Notes: generated by a model not told the origin, from the letters alone. Counted from the first letter of the stretch, positions 54,405-63,650 are shown. The stretch is DNA of 64,000 nucleotides from Nesterenkonia sandarakina (GCF_013410215.1 NZ_JACCFQ010000001.1:2666001-2730000); one strand, 5' to 3'. Numbers and translations are program-made.

Positions 54405-54410
54405 TATTCT
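54405..54410 (+). promoter_or_regulatory. Candidate -10 element, leaderless start at 54417
   Basis: TATTCT ends six bases before the GTG at 54417. AAGGGG between them overlaps the start codon and is too close to act as a ribosome site, so a leaderless transcript is likely. Confidence 0.45.
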
Positions 54411-54416
54411 GAAGGG

Positions 54417-55331
54417 GTGGAAACCGCCGAGATACTGATCAGTCGCTTCGGCCCGGTGCTGGCCGCCGCCGTGGAACCCTCGACACCGCGGACCTCCGCG
54501 TCGCCTGCGGCCTCGGGCAATGCTGCCGCCGAAGCCTCTGCTGTGGCCCTGCACGCCGAGGTGCTGCACCAGATGTGCACCGCGGACGGCCTGCTCGAGC
54601 TGCTGGACTGGAGCCGCCAGGGACTCGGCGCCGATCCGCTGGCCTGCATGTGGCTCGGTTCGCTGCGCTGGTACCGACTGATCACCGGGTCCTACCCGGA
54701 GCAGGCCCCGCAGCCGCCCGCCCGCCGGCTGGACCAGCAGCTGCAGCAGCTGCGCGGACAGCGCCGGCTCACCGTCCGGCACGGATCTGGCGCGATCAGC
54801 CTGCGCGGACTCAGTCAGGGACAGATGTCCTATCCCAGTGCCCCGGCACAGCCAGAGACCACCGATGACACGGCGCTGCTGCGCGCGGTGCCGATCGGTC
54901 TGGTCCCCTATATCGACGCGTCGATGCGCAGCACCTGGACGCGGCAGGCCCTCTCGCTGACCCACGGACATCCGGATCTGCTGGAGAAGGCCGCGGCGCT
55001 CGCGGATCTGGTGCACCGGCTCGCCACCGACGCCGCGGCACCGGAGTCTCCGGAGACCAGCGAGCGGGAGCGGCGGGCGATCACCGCCGGACTCGACGAC
55101 GACGTCGCCGCCATCCTGGAGCGCCAGCTGCTTGCTGCGGCCGGGATGGACGCCGGGGCAGCGCCCTCAGCGGCAGCGCCGTGGTCAGGCGCGTCCACGG
55201 GAGGCGCATCGTCGTCGGCTGGTTCACCTCTGGGTCGCCATGACAGGGTCACCGATCCCGCGACCCCGGATGTCTACTCGGTGATCGGCGAGCTCGCCCG
55301 GGACTGGGAAGAGGTCACCCGCGCGCGCTGA
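54417..55331 (+). CDS. Diverged ADP-ribosylglycohydrolase-like protein
   Basis: This protein of about 304 residues resembles the core of ADP-ribosylglycohydrolases without their full active site. DPLACMWLGSLRWYRLITGS (about residues 80-98) matches the helix before the substrate loop. TDDTALLRAVPIGLVPY near 150 corresponds to the family's GGVMRVAPIGL segment, and LSLTHGHPDLLEKAAALADL near 185 to the THGHP motif. The N-terminal GDALG and TDDTQ metal-binding motifs of active enzymes are missing, replaced by a 40-residue Ala/Ser-rich stretch. It may be a pseudo-enzyme or bind ADP-ribose only. The GTG at 54417 is the likely start; an earlier ATG at 54333 would overlap sbcD's start. The stop lies one base from the convergent exonuclease. 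Confidence 0.6.
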   Translation: METAEILISRFGPVLAAAVEPSTPRTSASPAASGNAAAEASAVALHAEVLHQMCTADGLLELLDWSRQGLGADPLACMWLGSLRWYRLITGSYPEQAPQPPARRLDQQLQQLRGQRRLTVRHGSGAISLRGLSQGQMSYPSAPAQPETTDDTALLRAVPIGLVPYIDASMRSTWTRQALSLTHGHPDLLEKAAALADLVHRLATDAAAPESPETSERERRAITAGLDDDVAAILERQLLAAAGMDAGAAPSAAAPWSGASTGGASSSAGSPLGRHDRVTDPATPDVYSVIGELARDWEEVTRAR

Positions 55332-55332
55332 C

Positions 55333-56418
55333 TCACCGGTCCGACTCAGCCGGTGCAGCCGCCGTGTCCTGGGCGGGGGCGGGCACCGGCCAGTCGGGTC
55401 CCAGCAGCGCGCGGAACTCTTCCTCGGCGATGAGCCGCAGCGGCTGGCCCTCGGCCTGTCGGCGCAGCGCAGCCCGGGCCTTGCTGCTGCGCAGCGGAGC
55501 GGACTGCTCCGGCGTGCTGAGCTCCCAGGCTTCGAACCCGTCCCCCACTACCAGCAGCGTGGTGCCGGCGGTGACCCGGGAGGCAGTCGCCGCACCCACT
55601 GCGGCGACCAGTTCCTTGGCCTCGGCGCGCGGAATCGAGAGGTTTCCGGTGAAGGCGATCTGCTGGGAGAACAGCGGGTGCCCCGGGTCGGCCACGGAGG
55701 ATGGCGGGAGGTTCTTGCCCTCATCCTGCCAGCGCATCAGGTCGGGCATATGGCGCGGCGGCGGTGCCGGGAGTCGGGCATCGAAGAGGTGCGCCATGGT
55801 GCGCACCTGCCGGGTCGCCCGCGATTCACGGGGGCGCCGGCCCTGCCAGGACTCCATGGTCCGTGGCTCGATCCCGCAGTCCTTGAAGAGCCGGTGGGTG
55901 GACCCGACGGCGCGCCGGCTCGCGATGTCGCAGACCACAGCGGCCGAGGCCCGCGCGTCGTCCAGGGCGTAGTGGTGCGCGGTGAGCTGATACCCGGCCT
56001 CCGCGGCCGCCTTGGGAAGCGCGTGGGAGGGAAGCTGGTAGTTCGCCCGGGAGAGCCGGACCGAGCACAGGCAGCTCAGTCCCGGGGAGTCCAGTCCGCT
56101 GACCTCCAGCGCGGCTTCGAAGACCTCGATGTCGAAGGCCGCGTTGTGTGCGACCAGCACGTCCTCGCCGATGAAGCGGTGGATCTGCTCGAAGAGCTCC
56201 CCGAAGCGCGGGGCCTGAGCCACCGCGTCCGGGGTGATCCCATGGATCGCGACATTATGCGGATCGAACCGGTCGAAGCCCTCCGGTGGACGCATCGCAG
56301 AGTAGAAGCTGCCGACCTCCTGGCCGTCGCGAATCTTGACCAGACCGATGGCGCAGGGCGAGCCGCGGAAGCCGTTGGCCGTCTCGAAGTCCACGGCGGT
56401 GAAGTCCAGACCTCTCAC
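55333..56418 (-). CDS. DnaQ-like 3'-5' exonuclease with C-terminal BRCT domain
   Basis: This 361-residue protein has a DEDDh exonuclease domain at residues 5-170: Asp and Glu in AVDFETANG, Asp in VAHNAAFDIEVFE near 97, and the His-Asp pair in HHYALDDARASA near 150. Residues 250-340 look like a BRCT domain (QIAFTGNLSIPRAEAKELVA, LLVVGDGFEAW), as in DNA polymerase III epsilon-like proteins of actinobacteria. It probably trims DNA during repair or replication. The GTG start overlaps the rdgB stop by four bases, so it ends the murI-rph-rdgB operon. Confidence 0.88.
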   Translation of the reverse strand: MRGLDFTAVDFETANGFRGSPCAIGLVKIRDGQEVGSFYSAMRPPEGFDRFDPHNVAIHGITPDAVAQAPRFGELFEQIHRFIGEDVLVAHNAAFDIEVFEAALEVSGLDSPGLSCLCSVRLSRANYQLPSHALPKAAAEAGYQLTAHHYALDDARASAAVVCDIASRRAVGSTHRLFKDCGIEPRTMESWQGRRPRESRATRQVRTMAHLFDARLPAPPPRHMPDLMRWQDEGKNLPPSSVADPGHPLFSQQIAFTGNLSIPRAEAKELVAAVGAATASRVTAGTTLLVVGDGFEAWELSTPEQSAPLRSSKARAALRRQAEGQPLRLIAEEEFRALLGPDWPVPAPAQDTAAAPAESDR

Positions 56419-57053
56419 GCGCCGAGCGCCTCCACCACGTGCTCCCGCAGCGCCGCGAAGGCCTTGCCCCGGTGTGAGATCGCGTTCTTCTCCGGCATCG
56501 AGAGCTCGGCGGTGCTGCGGGTCTCCCCCGCCGGCTGCAGGATCGGGTCGTAGCCGAAGCCGCCCAGACCCTGCGGCTCGCGCAGCAGCGTGCCCTCCAA
56601 GCGTCCGGTGGTGGTGAACTCCCGCAGCGGGCCACCCTGTGCGTCGGGGATCACCAGCGAGGCCACGCAGACGAAGGCGGCGCTGCGGTGTGCCGGTGCG
56701 ATATCGGCGAGCTGCTCCAGCAGCAGCCTCAGGTTGGCCTCATCGGAGGCACGCGCCCCGGCCCACCGGGCGGAGAAGATCCCTGGTGCCCCGCCGAGGA
56801 CCTCCACGGCGAGTCCGGAGTCATCAGCCACCGCCGGCAGGCCGGTCTGTGCGGCGACGGCGCGGGCTTTCAGCAGCGAGTTCTCCTCGAAGCTGAGGCC
56901 GGTCTCCGGGATGTCGGGACAGCCTGCGGTCGCGGCATCGATCACCTCAGCGTCCAGATCCCGGCCCTGGAGCTGCGGACTGGCACTGAGCAGGGCACGG
57001 AACTCCCGCAGCTTGCCCGGGTTGCGGGTGGCCAGGACGATCCTTGCGGTCAC
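56415..57053 (-). CDS. rdgB: XTP/dITP diphosphatase (RdgB/HAM1)
   Basis: This 212-residue enzyme hydrolyses dITP, XTP and related non-canonical nucleotides to monophosphates. It begins [20 protein letters not shown] (T/S-x-N-x-x-K substrate motif), has [26 protein letters not shown] near residue 75 with the catalytic Asp, and GGFGYDPIL and ISHRGKAF near the C-terminus. The GTG start at 57053 overlaps the rph stop by four bases. The frame is open well upstream through rph, but that part is only the shadow of rph. Confidence 0.95.
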   Translation of the reverse strand: MTARIVLATRNPGKLREFRALLSASPQLQGRDLDAEVIDAATAGCPDIPETGLSFEENSLLKARAVAAQTGLPAVADDSGLAVEVLGGAPGIFSARWAGARASDEANLRLLLEQLADIAPAHRSAAFVCVASLVIPDAQGGPLREFTTTGRLEGTLLREPQGLGGFGYDPILQPAGETRSTAELSMPEKNAISHRGKAFAALREHVVEALGA

Positions 57054-57790
57054 TGGGCCAGCGCCTCCCGCTGCAGCTGCGCGAGCCGGTCGGTCCCGCC
57101 CAGGGCGAGATCGAGCAGGCGATCCAGCTCCTCGCGTTTGAACGGCGCGCCCTCGGCGGTGCCCTGGATCTCCACGAAGTCCCCCGAGCCGGTGACCACC
57201 ACGTTCATGTCGGTCTCTGCTGTGGAGTCCTCCGAGTAGGGAAGGTCCAGCACGGCCTGCCCGTCGGGGAGCACCCCGACCGAGATCGCCGCGATGGAGT
57301 CCTTGAGCACCTCCGCGCGCTTGGAGACGTGACCTTGCTGCCGCGCCCACTCCACCGCGTCGACCAGCGCCACGTAGGCGCCGGTGATCGCGGCGGTGCG
57401 GGTTCCGCCGTCGGCCTGCAGCACGTCGCAGTCCAGGGTGATCATGTTCTCGCCCAGCGCCTTGGTGTCCACCACGGCGCGCAGCGAGCGACCGATCAGC
57501 CGGGAGATCTCGTGGGTGCGCCCACCGATCTTCCCCCTCACGGACTCCCGCCCGGAGCGGGTGTTGGTGGCCCGCGGGAGCATCGCATACTCGGCGGTGA
57601 CCCAGCCGGAGCCCTGCCCCTTGAGCCAGCGCGGCACGTTGGACTCGAAGGACGCGGTGCACAGCACCCGGGTCCCGCCGAATTCGATCAGCGCGGATCC
57701 CTCCGCGTGCGCGTTCCAGTTCCGGGTGATGGTGACCGGGCGCAGCTCATCTGCTGCGCGTCCGTCGGTCCGAAGGGTGGTGATGCTCAC
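57050..57790 (-). CDS. rph: Ribonuclease PH
   Basis: This 246-residue phosphorolytic exonuclease trims the 3' ends of tRNA precursors. It begins with [19 protein letters not shown], has [20 protein letters not shown] near 70, the phosphate-binding [20 protein letters not shown] near 84-104, and [20 protein letters not shown] near 120. The GTG start has GGGAGAG upstream and overlaps the stop of the metallo-beta-lactamase-fold gene. The murI-MBL-rph-rdgB order is conserved in mycobacteria. Confidence 0.96.
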   Translation of the reverse strand: MSITTLRTDGRAADELRPVTITRNWNAHAEGSALIEFGGTRVLCTASFESNVPRWLKGQGSGWVTAEYAMLPRATNTRSGRESVRGKIGGRTHEISRLIGRSLRAVVDTKALGENMITLDCDVLQADGGTRTAAITGAYVALVDAVEWARQQGHVSKRAEVLKDSIAAISVGVLPDGQAVLDLPYSEDSTAETDMNVVVTGSGDFVEIQGTAEGAPFKREELDRLLDLALGGTDRLAQLQREALAQ

Positions 57791-58620
57791 TGCTTGGTCT
57801 CTCCCTGGTGGTGGGTGGTGGTCGCGCCGATCTCATAGGTGACACCGGCGACGGCGACGGCGAGGTCGCCTGCGTATTCTTCGCGTGCCTTGGCCAGCAG
57901 CACCCGCTGCGAGGTCCAGACCGGGATGTGGGTCAGCAGCAGCCGCCCAACCCCGGCGGAGCGTGCCATGACTCCCGCGCGGTGCCCGTTCAGGTGCACG
58001 CCCTCGATGTGGTCGTCGCGGCCGTCCTCGAAGGCGGCTTCGCAGAGGAAGACATCGGCGTCCCGAGCTGCTTCGATGAGCCCGTCACAGGCGTCGGTGT
58101 CACCGGAATAGGTCAGCGTGTGCTCGCGAGCATCCGCCGAGGCCTCGGCGGCGATGTCGATCCGCAGCGCGTAGGCCTCCTCGATCGGGTGGCGCACCGG
58201 GACCGGGGTGATGGTGAAGGGCCCGATGGTCTCGGCCTGCCGCGGCCGCCAGGTCTGGAAGTCGAAGTCAGGGTGCATCCCGGGGTTGGGGTCCATGCCG
58301 TAGGCACTGGCGATCCGTTGATCCGTGGTGGAGGGTCCATAGACCGGGACGTGCTTGCCGGGCCAGCCGCCGGGTCGCCAGCGGATGGCCACGTGGAGTC
58401 CGCAGAGGTCCATGTAGTGGTCCGGGTGCAGGTGGGACAGGCACACGGCGTCGATGTCTTCCAGCGCGAGGTGCTGCTGCAGTTTGCCCAGGGCACCATT
58501 GCCCAGATCCACGACGACCCGCCAGGTCCGGCCCTGATATTGGGCGGTGAGCAGGTAGCACGAGGCCGGGGACTCCGGGCCGGGGAAGGACCCGCTGCAC
58601 CCGATGATGGTGAGTTTCAT
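57787..58620 (-). CDS. Metallo-beta-lactamase-fold phosphodiesterase (Rv1339-like)
   Basis: This 277-residue hydrolase has the metal-binding signature [11 protein letters not shown] near residue 63, [13 protein letters not shown] near 145, [13 protein letters not shown] near 170 and LLLTHIPVW near 235, as in RNase Z-like phosphodiesterases. Its place between murI and rph matches Rv1339 of Mycobacterium tuberculosis, for which cyclic-nucleotide phosphodiesterase activity has been reported. That activity is inferred here by synteny. GGGGAGC precedes the ATG. Confidence 0.88.
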   Translation of the reverse strand: MKLTIIGCSGSFPGPESPASCYLLTAQYQGRTWRVVVDLGNGALGKLQQHLALEDIDAVCLSHLHPDHYMDLCGLHVAIRWRPGGWPGKHVPVYGPSTTDQRIASAYGMDPNPGMHPDFDFQTWRPRQAETIGPFTITPVPVRHPIEEAYALRIDIAAEASADAREHTLTYSGDTDACDGLIEAARDADVFLCEAAFEDGRDDHIEGVHLNGHRAGVMARSAGVGRLLLTHIPVWTSQRVLLAKAREEYAGDLAVAVAGVTYEIGATTTHHQGETKQ

Positions 58621-58638
58621 ATGCTGGCGGGCTCCCCT

Positions 58639-59526
58639 TCAGTCATCCTGCGCTCCGGCCAGCATAGCGGGAGAGATCCGGGCGATCACACCGGTGGGAT
58701 AGGCCTCCCGCACATGGGCCACCTGTTGCACGCTGCGCACCTCGGGACCCAGGAAGCGTCGGGCGAGCCGGGCGAACGCCGCTGCGTCGCCGGTGGCGAG
58801 GAAGGTATGTCCGGGCTCGGCAGGCGCGGCGGCTCGGCGCTGCAGATCCTGGCGGGTCAGCGCGCGGTAGAGGTCCTTGGCGGTCTCCTCCGCGGAGGAG
58901 ACCAGGGTGACCTCCTGACCCATCACGAAGGAGATCACGCCGGTGAGCAGCGGGTAGTGCGTGCAGCCGAGCACCAGTGTGTCGACGCCGGCGCGCTTCA
59001 GCGGGGCGAGGTACTGCTCTGCCGCGGCGAGCAGCTCGTCTCCGGTGGTGACGCCGCGTTCGACGAACTCCACGAACCGCGGACAGGCCGCGGTGGTGAT
59101 CTGCAGCGCCGGGGCGGCCGCGAAGGTGTCCTCATAGGCCCCGGAGCTCACCGTGGCGGAGGTCCCGATGACCCCGATGCGACCATTGCGGGTGGCCGAG
59201 ACGGCGCGGCGCACGGCGGGCTGGATGACCTCGACCACGGGGATCCCGCGCCGATCGGTGTAGCGTTCCCGGGCATCGCGCAGCACGGCCGCCGAGGCGG
59301 AGTTACACGCGATGACCAGGGCCTTCACACCGGAGTCCACGAGCTCGTCCATGACACCGAGCGCATGGGCCCGGACCCGGGCGATGGGCAGCGGACCGTA
59401 GGGGCCGTGGGCGGTGTCCCCGAGATAGGTGATCGACTCCCCCGGAAGCTGGTCCAGCACGGCGCGGGCCACGGTGAGTCCGCCGACACCGGAATCGAAG
59501 ATCCCGACCGGAGCAGCGGCGCTCAT
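58639..59526 (-). CDS. murI: Glutamate racemase
   Basis: This 295-residue enzyme makes D-glutamate for peptidoglycan. The two catalytic cysteines are in [11 protein letters not shown] near residue 75 and [11 protein letters not shown] near 188. The N-terminus has [16 protein letters not shown] and [11 protein letters not shown]. The start overlaps the stop of the DUF2017 gene by four bases. Confidence 0.96.
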   Translation of the reverse strand: MSAAAPVGIFDSGVGGLTVARAVLDQLPGESITYLGDTAHGPYGPLPIARVRAHALGVMDELVDSGVKALVIACNSASAAVLRDARERYTDRRGIPVVEVIQPAVRRAVSATRNGRIGVIGTSATVSSGAYEDTFAAAPALQITTAACPRFVEFVERGVTTGDELLAAAEQYLAPLKRAGVDTLVLGCTHYPLLTGVISFVMGQEVTLVSSAEETAKDLYRALTRQDLQRRAAAPAEPGHTFLATGDAAAFARLARRFLGPEVRSVQQVAHVREAYPTGVIARISPAMLAGAQDD

Positions 59527-60197
59527 CGAGACGATGTCCCGGGTTCCGGGAGGAACTCGGTCATCGCGCTGAACAGGGTCTCCTGCAGCCAGGTGATGAA
59601 GGTGTAGATCTCCGCCATGAAGGACTCGGTGTCCTTGCTGCTCGAGCCGCCGGCCAGCCGGTGGACACGTTCCGCGTCCTCGGCGGTCTCCAGCCGGAGC
59701 CGGGTCGCCAGGGTCAGCCGCAGATCGTTGAGCGCCCGGCCGAAGACCGGGGCGAGATCCTCGTCCACGCTGATCGGGGTGCTCTCCAGCAGCATCCGCG
59801 CGGTGCGCAGATCGGCGATCTTCGCGCCGCGCAGCGAGTTCTCGCTGAGCCGGCGGAACTGCCCGGCCTGCTCCGGGTCGCTCGAGGCATCGGGCAGCAG
59901 TCGCCGCAGGACCTCATCCTCCGGCGGGGTCAGCGGCTCCTCACTGCCCAGGCCTGCGAGCTCCGCCCGGAAGTGCGCGAAGGCGGGATCCTCGGCGGGA
60001 GCCGGGGCGGCCTCGGCCGAGGCCGTCTCAGACGCAGCGGTGGTCTCAGGGGCAGGGTTCGTCTCGAGCGCAGAGTCCTCCTCGCGGCTCTCGAGAAGCT
60101 GGATCACGTCGGCGCAGAGCGAGCTGAGCAGCCGTCGTTCATGCTGTTCCAGATCTGCGCGGTATCCCTTGGTGGTGGCACGGAAGGCTGTGGCCAC
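59523..60197 (-). CDS. DUF2017 family protein
   Basis: This 224-residue protein belongs to the DUF2017 family found between clpS and murI in actinobacteria. It starts [20 protein letters not shown], has an acidic Ala/Glu/Thr-rich segment (residues 38-70), then a helical domain with [20 protein letters not shown] near 140 and [14 protein letters not shown] near the end. The function is unknown; linkage to clpS hints at proteolysis or regulation. It starts three bases after the clpS stop. Confidence 0.85.
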   Translation of the reverse strand: MATAFRATTKGYRADLEQHERRLLSSLCADVIQLLESREEDSALETNPAPETTAASETASAEAAPAPAEDPAFAHFRAELAGLGSEEPLTPPEDEVLRRLLPDASSDPEQAGQFRRLSENSLRGAKIADLRTARMLLESTPISVDEDLAPVFGRALNDLRLTLATRLRLETAEDAERVHRLAGGSSSKDTESFMAEIYTFITWLQETLFSAMTEFLPEPGTSSR

Positions 60198-60200
60198 GGA

Positions 60201-60512
60201 CTACTCGACCTCTTCCAGGGTGGCCTGCAGGCCGTACTGGTGCATCGCCGTCACGTCCTGCTCGGCCTTCTCCCGCGGACCGTGGGAGACCACGGCGCGG
60301 CCCTCCTGGTGGACCTGCATCATCAGCTGCTCCGCCCGGGCCTTGGAATGCCCGAAGTAGCTGCGGAAGACCCAGCTGACGTAGGTCATCAGATTCACCG
60401 GGTCGTTCCAGACGACCACCTGGTAGGGGCGCGCGGCGGAGAGGAGCTGGGAGAACTCGGGATCGAGGTCAGTCTCCTCACGGCTGAGCGTGGATCCTTG
60501 GGCTGAACTCAT
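60201..60512 (-). CDS. clpS: ATP-dependent Clp protease adaptor ClpS
   Basis: This 103-residue adaptor delivers N-degron substrates to the ClpC/ClpA unfoldase. PYQVVVWNDPVNLMTYVSWV near residues 31-50 contains the conserved N-D residues of the binding pocket, and MMQVHQEGRAVVSHGPREKAE follows. The ATG at 60512 is preceded by CGGAGC and, 14-9 bases before it, by TAGAAT, so it may be leaderless or have a very short leader. It starts the clpS-DUF2017-murI-MBL-rph-rdgB-exonuclease operon. Confidence 0.94.
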   Translation of the reverse strand: MSSAQGSTLSREETDLDPEFSQLLSAARPYQVVVWNDPVNLMTYVSWVFRSYFGHSKARAEQLMMQVHQEGRAVVSHGPREKAEQDVTAMHQYGLQATLEEVE

Positions 60513-60517
60513 GCTCC

Positions 60518-60529
60518 GTATTCTACGCT
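60518..60529. promoter_or_regulatory. Overlapping opposed -10 elements of clpS and pncB
   Basis: Within the 23-base gap between the divergent starts, TAGAAT on the minus strand (60520-60525) and TACGCT on the plus strand (60524-60529) overlap. Each ends six or seven bases before its start codon. The two promoters could hardly be occupied at once. Confidence 0.45.
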
Positions 60530-60535
60530 GGGGCT

Positions 60536-61972
60536 GTGACACCTCAATCTGACTCCCCTCAGTCCGACGCTGCGCGCGCCACCTCAGCTGCCGGTGCGTC
60601 GTCCGGGCTCGCCGCCGCCGCACCAGCAGCCGCCAAAGCCGCCGCACCGGCCACTCCTGTCCCGGCCGATGTGCCCTCCACCGCCCTGCTCACCGACCAG
60701 TACGAGCTCACCATGGTCCAGGCGGCGCTGGCCTCCGGGGCCGCCGGGCGGCGCTGCGTCTTCGAGGTCTTCACCAGGCACCTTCCGGCGGGTCGGCGCT
60801 ACGGCGTCCTCGCCGGCACCGGGCGGATGCTCGAAGGTCTGGAGGAGTTCCGCTTCGGCGGGCCCGAGATCGACTGGCTGCGCGCTCGCGGCATCGTGGA
60901 TGAGCCCACGTTGGAGTTCCTCACCGACTACCGGTTCTCCGGGGACATCCACGGCTACGCCGAGGGCGAGGTCTTCATGCCAGACTCCCCGGTGCTGCGC
61001 GTGGAGGCGAGCTTCGCGGAGGCCTGCCTGCTGGAGACCTATGTGCTCTCCGTGCTCAACCATGACTCTGCCATCGCCTCGGCGGCCTCCCGGATGACCG
61101 TGGCCGCCGGGGACCGGCCCTGTGTGGAGATGGGATCTCGCCGCACCCAGGAGTTCAGCGCCGTCGCGGCGGCCCGGGCGGCCGCCGTCGCCGGATTCAG
61201 CGCCACCTCGAACCTGGAGGCCGGGCGCCGCTGGGGCCTGCCCACCCTGGGCACCGCCGCCCATGCCTTCACGCTGCTCCACGACTCGGAGGAGGAGGCC
61301 TTCGAAGCCCAGGTCCGAGCCTTCGGACCGGGCACCACCCTATTGGTGGACACCTACGACGTGGAGACGGCGGTGCGCCGGGCGGCGTCCATCGCCGGTC
61401 CCGAGCTGGGTGCCGTCCGGCTGGACTCAGGAGACCTGGTGGAGCAGGCCGGGGAGGTGCGTGCGCTGCTGGACTCCCTGGGCAACACCGGCACCCGGAT
61501 CATCGTCTCCTCGGATCTCGACGAACACGCCATCGCGCGCCTGCAGTCGGCTCCGGTGGACTCCTACGGGGTGGGCACGAAGCTGGTCACCGGTGGCGGC
61601 TCCCCCACCGCCGCGATGGTCTACAAGCTGGTCTCCCGCACCGACGACGACGGCGCCGCGGTCGCCGTGGCGAAGAACGCCCCGGGCAAGTCCAGCGTCG
61701 GCGGGGTGAAGCATCCGCTGCGCCGCCTGGATGAGACCGGGCGCGCCGATGCCGAGCTGATCGGGATCGGGGCTGCCCCGCAGGTCGCGGACCGGGACAC
61801 CCGCGAGCTGATGGTGCCGCTGGTCCGTGACGGGGTCATCGCCGCCGAACATGTCGGCGCGGCGGGAGTGGCCAATGCGCAGCGCCGACACGCCGCGTCC
61901 CTGGCCGAGCTCCCGCCTGCCGCCAAGCGTCTGCAGCACGGGGACCCGGTGCTGCCCACGATCTTCAGCTGA
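60536..61972 (+). CDS. pncB: Nicotinate phosphoribosyltransferase
   Basis: This 478-residue enzyme joins nicotinate to phosphoribosyl pyrophosphate in NAD salvage. Residues 1-42 are an Ala/Ser-rich extension. The conserved start ALLTDQYELTMVQAAL follows, then GSRRTQEFSAVAAARAAA near 200, TLLVDTYDV near 266, and VRLDSGDLVEQAGEVRALL near 300. The GTG start has no ribosome site, and a -10 hexamer six bases upstream suggests a leaderless transcript. Together with the nicotinamidase at the right edge it would convert nicotinamide to NaMN. Its end overlaps the convergent HTH-cupin gene by eight bases. Confidence 0.95.
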   Translation: MTPQSDSPQSDAARATSAAGASSGLAAAAPAAAKAAAPATPVPADVPSTALLTDQYELTMVQAALASGAAGRRCVFEVFTRHLPAGRRYGVLAGTGRMLEGLEEFRFGGPEIDWLRARGIVDEPTLEFLTDYRFSGDIHGYAEGEVFMPDSPVLRVEASFAEACLLETYVLSVLNHDSAIASAASRMTVAAGDRPCVEMGSRRTQEFSAVAAARAAAVAGFSATSNLEAGRRWGLPTLGTAAHAFTLLHDSEEEAFEAQVRAFGPGTTLLVDTYDVETAVRRAASIAGPELGAVRLDSGDLVEQAGEVRALLDSLGNTGTRIIVSSDLDEHAIARLQSAPVDSYGVGTKLVTGGGSPTAAMVYKLVSRTDDDGAAVAVAKNAPGKSSVGGVKHPLRRLDETGRADAELIGIGAAPQVADRDTRELMVPLVRDGVIAAEHVGAAGVANAQRRHAASLAELPPAAKRLQHGDPVLPTIFS

Positions 61973-62519
61973 CCGCGTCTGAGGTGTGCCGGTTCACGGC
62001 GGCGTCGTTGAGGATGCAGATGACCTCGGCGTTCTCCGGTCCCACAGCGCTGAGCCCATGCGGGCGCAGCGTGTCGAACTCGGCGGCCTCGCCGGGCCCG
62101 AGCAGGATCTCCTCCTCCCCGAGCTGCAGACGCAGGCGTCCTGTGAGCACGTAGAGCCACTCATAGCCGTCGTGGCTGCCCAGCTCTGGAAGCGGCGGGC
62201 GCGGCACGTAGCTGATCTTGTAGGTGTGCACCGGAGATGATTCTGGGGAGAGCGGCTGCACGAGCATGCCGTTGCGCTCCCAGGCATCGCGCTGCACCCG
62301 CGGGTCCGGACTGGAAGAGACCAGCAGCTCATCCACCGTGATGCCCAGGCAGCGCGTGACCGGCAGCAGCAGCTCCAGGCTGGCCTGGCGCTTGCCCGAT
62401 TCCAGGCGCGAGAGGGTGCTCGGTGAGATTCCCGCGCCGCGGGCGAGCCGGTCCAGGGTCCAACCACGACTTGTGCGCGCCGATCGCAGGCGCAGGCCCA
62501 GCTGAGCAAGTTCTTCCAT
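61965..62519 (-). CDS. XRE-type helix-turn-helix regulator with cupin sensor domain
   Basis: This 184-residue regulator has an N-terminal XRE helix-turn-helix (LRLRSARTSRGWTLDRLARG, then ISPSTLSRLESGKRQASLEL) at residues 8-62 and a C-terminal cupin barrel at about 105-175 (GHDGYEWLYVLTGRLRL-type segment, PGEAAEFDTLRPHG). Such proteins sense a small ligand. The ATG at 62519 or one at 62546 could be the start; neither has a well-placed ribosome site. It is divergent from the flavoprotein gene and probably controls it. Confidence 0.88.
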   Translation of the reverse strand: MEELAQLGLRLRSARTSRGWTLDRLARGAGISPSTLSRLESGKRQASLELLLPVTRCLGITVDELLVSSSPDPRVQRDAWERNGMLVQPLSPESSPVHTYKISYVPRPPLPELGSHDGYEWLYVLTGRLRLQLGEEEILLGPGEAAEFDTLRPHGLSAVGPENAEVICILNDAAVNRHTSDAVS

Positions 62520-62595
62520 GCTCCCAGTCTGAGCATTTATTGCCATTTCAGCAAGACGTGTTTCAGGTTGCGAGGCCGGGGCGCATGCTGGTGCC

Positions 62596-63576
62596 ATGAA
62601 CAGCACAGCACAAGCAGATCGCTATGACGCCATCATCATCGGAGGCGGCGTCGCCGGGCTCAGCGCCGCCCAGTCCCTGGGCCGCGCGCTGCGCAGGACG
62701 CTCATCCTCGACGCCGCCGAGCCTCGCAACCGCTTCGCCCGGCAGATGCACAACGTCCTGGGCCATGACGGGACACCCCCTGCAGAACTGGTGTCGCGCG
62801 GACTCGCCGAGGCCCAGCGCTACGGGGTCGAACGCCTCACCGCCGGGGTGCACCGGGTGCGCGACTCCACCCGCGCCGACTCGGTGGACGGGACCGGGGC
62901 GCGCGAGCTCGTGGTCACCCTGGACTCGGGGGTCCAGCTCTTCACCCGCAGCGTCATCGCGGCCTCGGGACTGACCGATGAGCTGCCGCCGATCCCGGGA
63001 CTGGCCGAGCACTGGGGCTCCAGCGTGCTGCACTGCCCGTACTGCCACGGATGGGAGTTTCGTGGTCAGCGACTGGCGGTGCTGGCCACCAGCCCGATGC
63101 AGCTGCACCAGGCGCAGCTGCTGCGTCAGTGGAGCGACCGGCTGACCTATTTCAGCGCCGGGGCCGGAGAGCTGCCCGCAGAGACTCTCCAGCGGCTGCA
63201 GGCGCGCGGCGTCGTCGTGGAACCGACCCCGGTGAAGCAGGTGCTCGGGGACGGCACCCACGTGACCGGCGTCGTCCTGGAAGACTCGCGCACGATCGCC
63301 CTGGACGCCATCTTCACCGCAGGCAGACTCATCCCGCGCGACGGCTATCTGCGCGATCTCGGGCTCGAGCGCGAGGAGACCATGGTGGGCAGCTTCGTGA
63401 AGGTCGATGCGATGGGACAGACCTCCCATGAGCGGATCTGGGCCGCCGGAAACGTGGCCGCGCCGATGGCGACGGTCCCGGCATCGATGGGTATGGGCAG
63501 CTTCGCCGGAGCGGCGGCCAACGGGGCCCTGGTCAACGAGGAGTTCGATCTCGCCGCGGCCGGGAAGAACCAGTAA
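62596..63576 (+). CDS. Thioredoxin-reductase-like FAD/NAD(P) oxidoreductase
   Basis: This 326-residue flavoprotein has the FAD loop AIIIGGGVAGLSAAQSLG at residues 12-29, the redox CxxC in VLHCPYCHGWEFRG near 145, and IWAAGNVAAPMATVPASMGMG near 285 for flavin binding. The pyridine-nucleotide loop reads AVLATSPMQLHQAQLL and lacks the usual GxGxxA, so NADPH binding may be weak or different. It belongs to the TrxR-like branch often paired with HTH regulators rather than to housekeeping TrxB. No thioredoxin gene is next to it. Confidence 0.88.
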   Translation: MNSTAQADRYDAIIIGGGVAGLSAAQSLGRALRRTLILDAAEPRNRFARQMHNVLGHDGTPPAELVSRGLAEAQRYGVERLTAGVHRVRDSTRADSVDGTGARELVVTLDSGVQLFTRSVIAASGLTDELPPIPGLAEHWGSSVLHCPYCHGWEFRGQRLAVLATSPMQLHQAQLLRQWSDRLTYFSAGAGELPAETLQRLQARGVVVEPTPVKQVLGDGTHVTGVVLEDSRTIALDAIFTAGRLIPRDGYLRDLGLEREETMVGSFVKVDAMGQTSHERIWAAGNVAAPMATVPASMGMGSFAGAAANGALVNEEFDLAAAGKNQ

Positions 63577-63650
63577 CGTGGAGGGTGAGCGGGCGCATCA
63601 ACCGTGCGCTCGCACACCCTTTCCCGGAGCTTCCCGATCAGGAGGATGTA

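Noticed and set aside
57054-57662. Apparent N-terminal extension of RdgB by about 200 residues
   Set aside because: The upstream part is the rph gene read in another frame; the GTG at 57053 begins the family's conserved start.
57808-59607. 599-codon plus-strand frame opposite murI and the metallo-beta-lactamase-fold gene
   Set aside because: Shadow frame; the minus-strand genes have full catalytic motifs.
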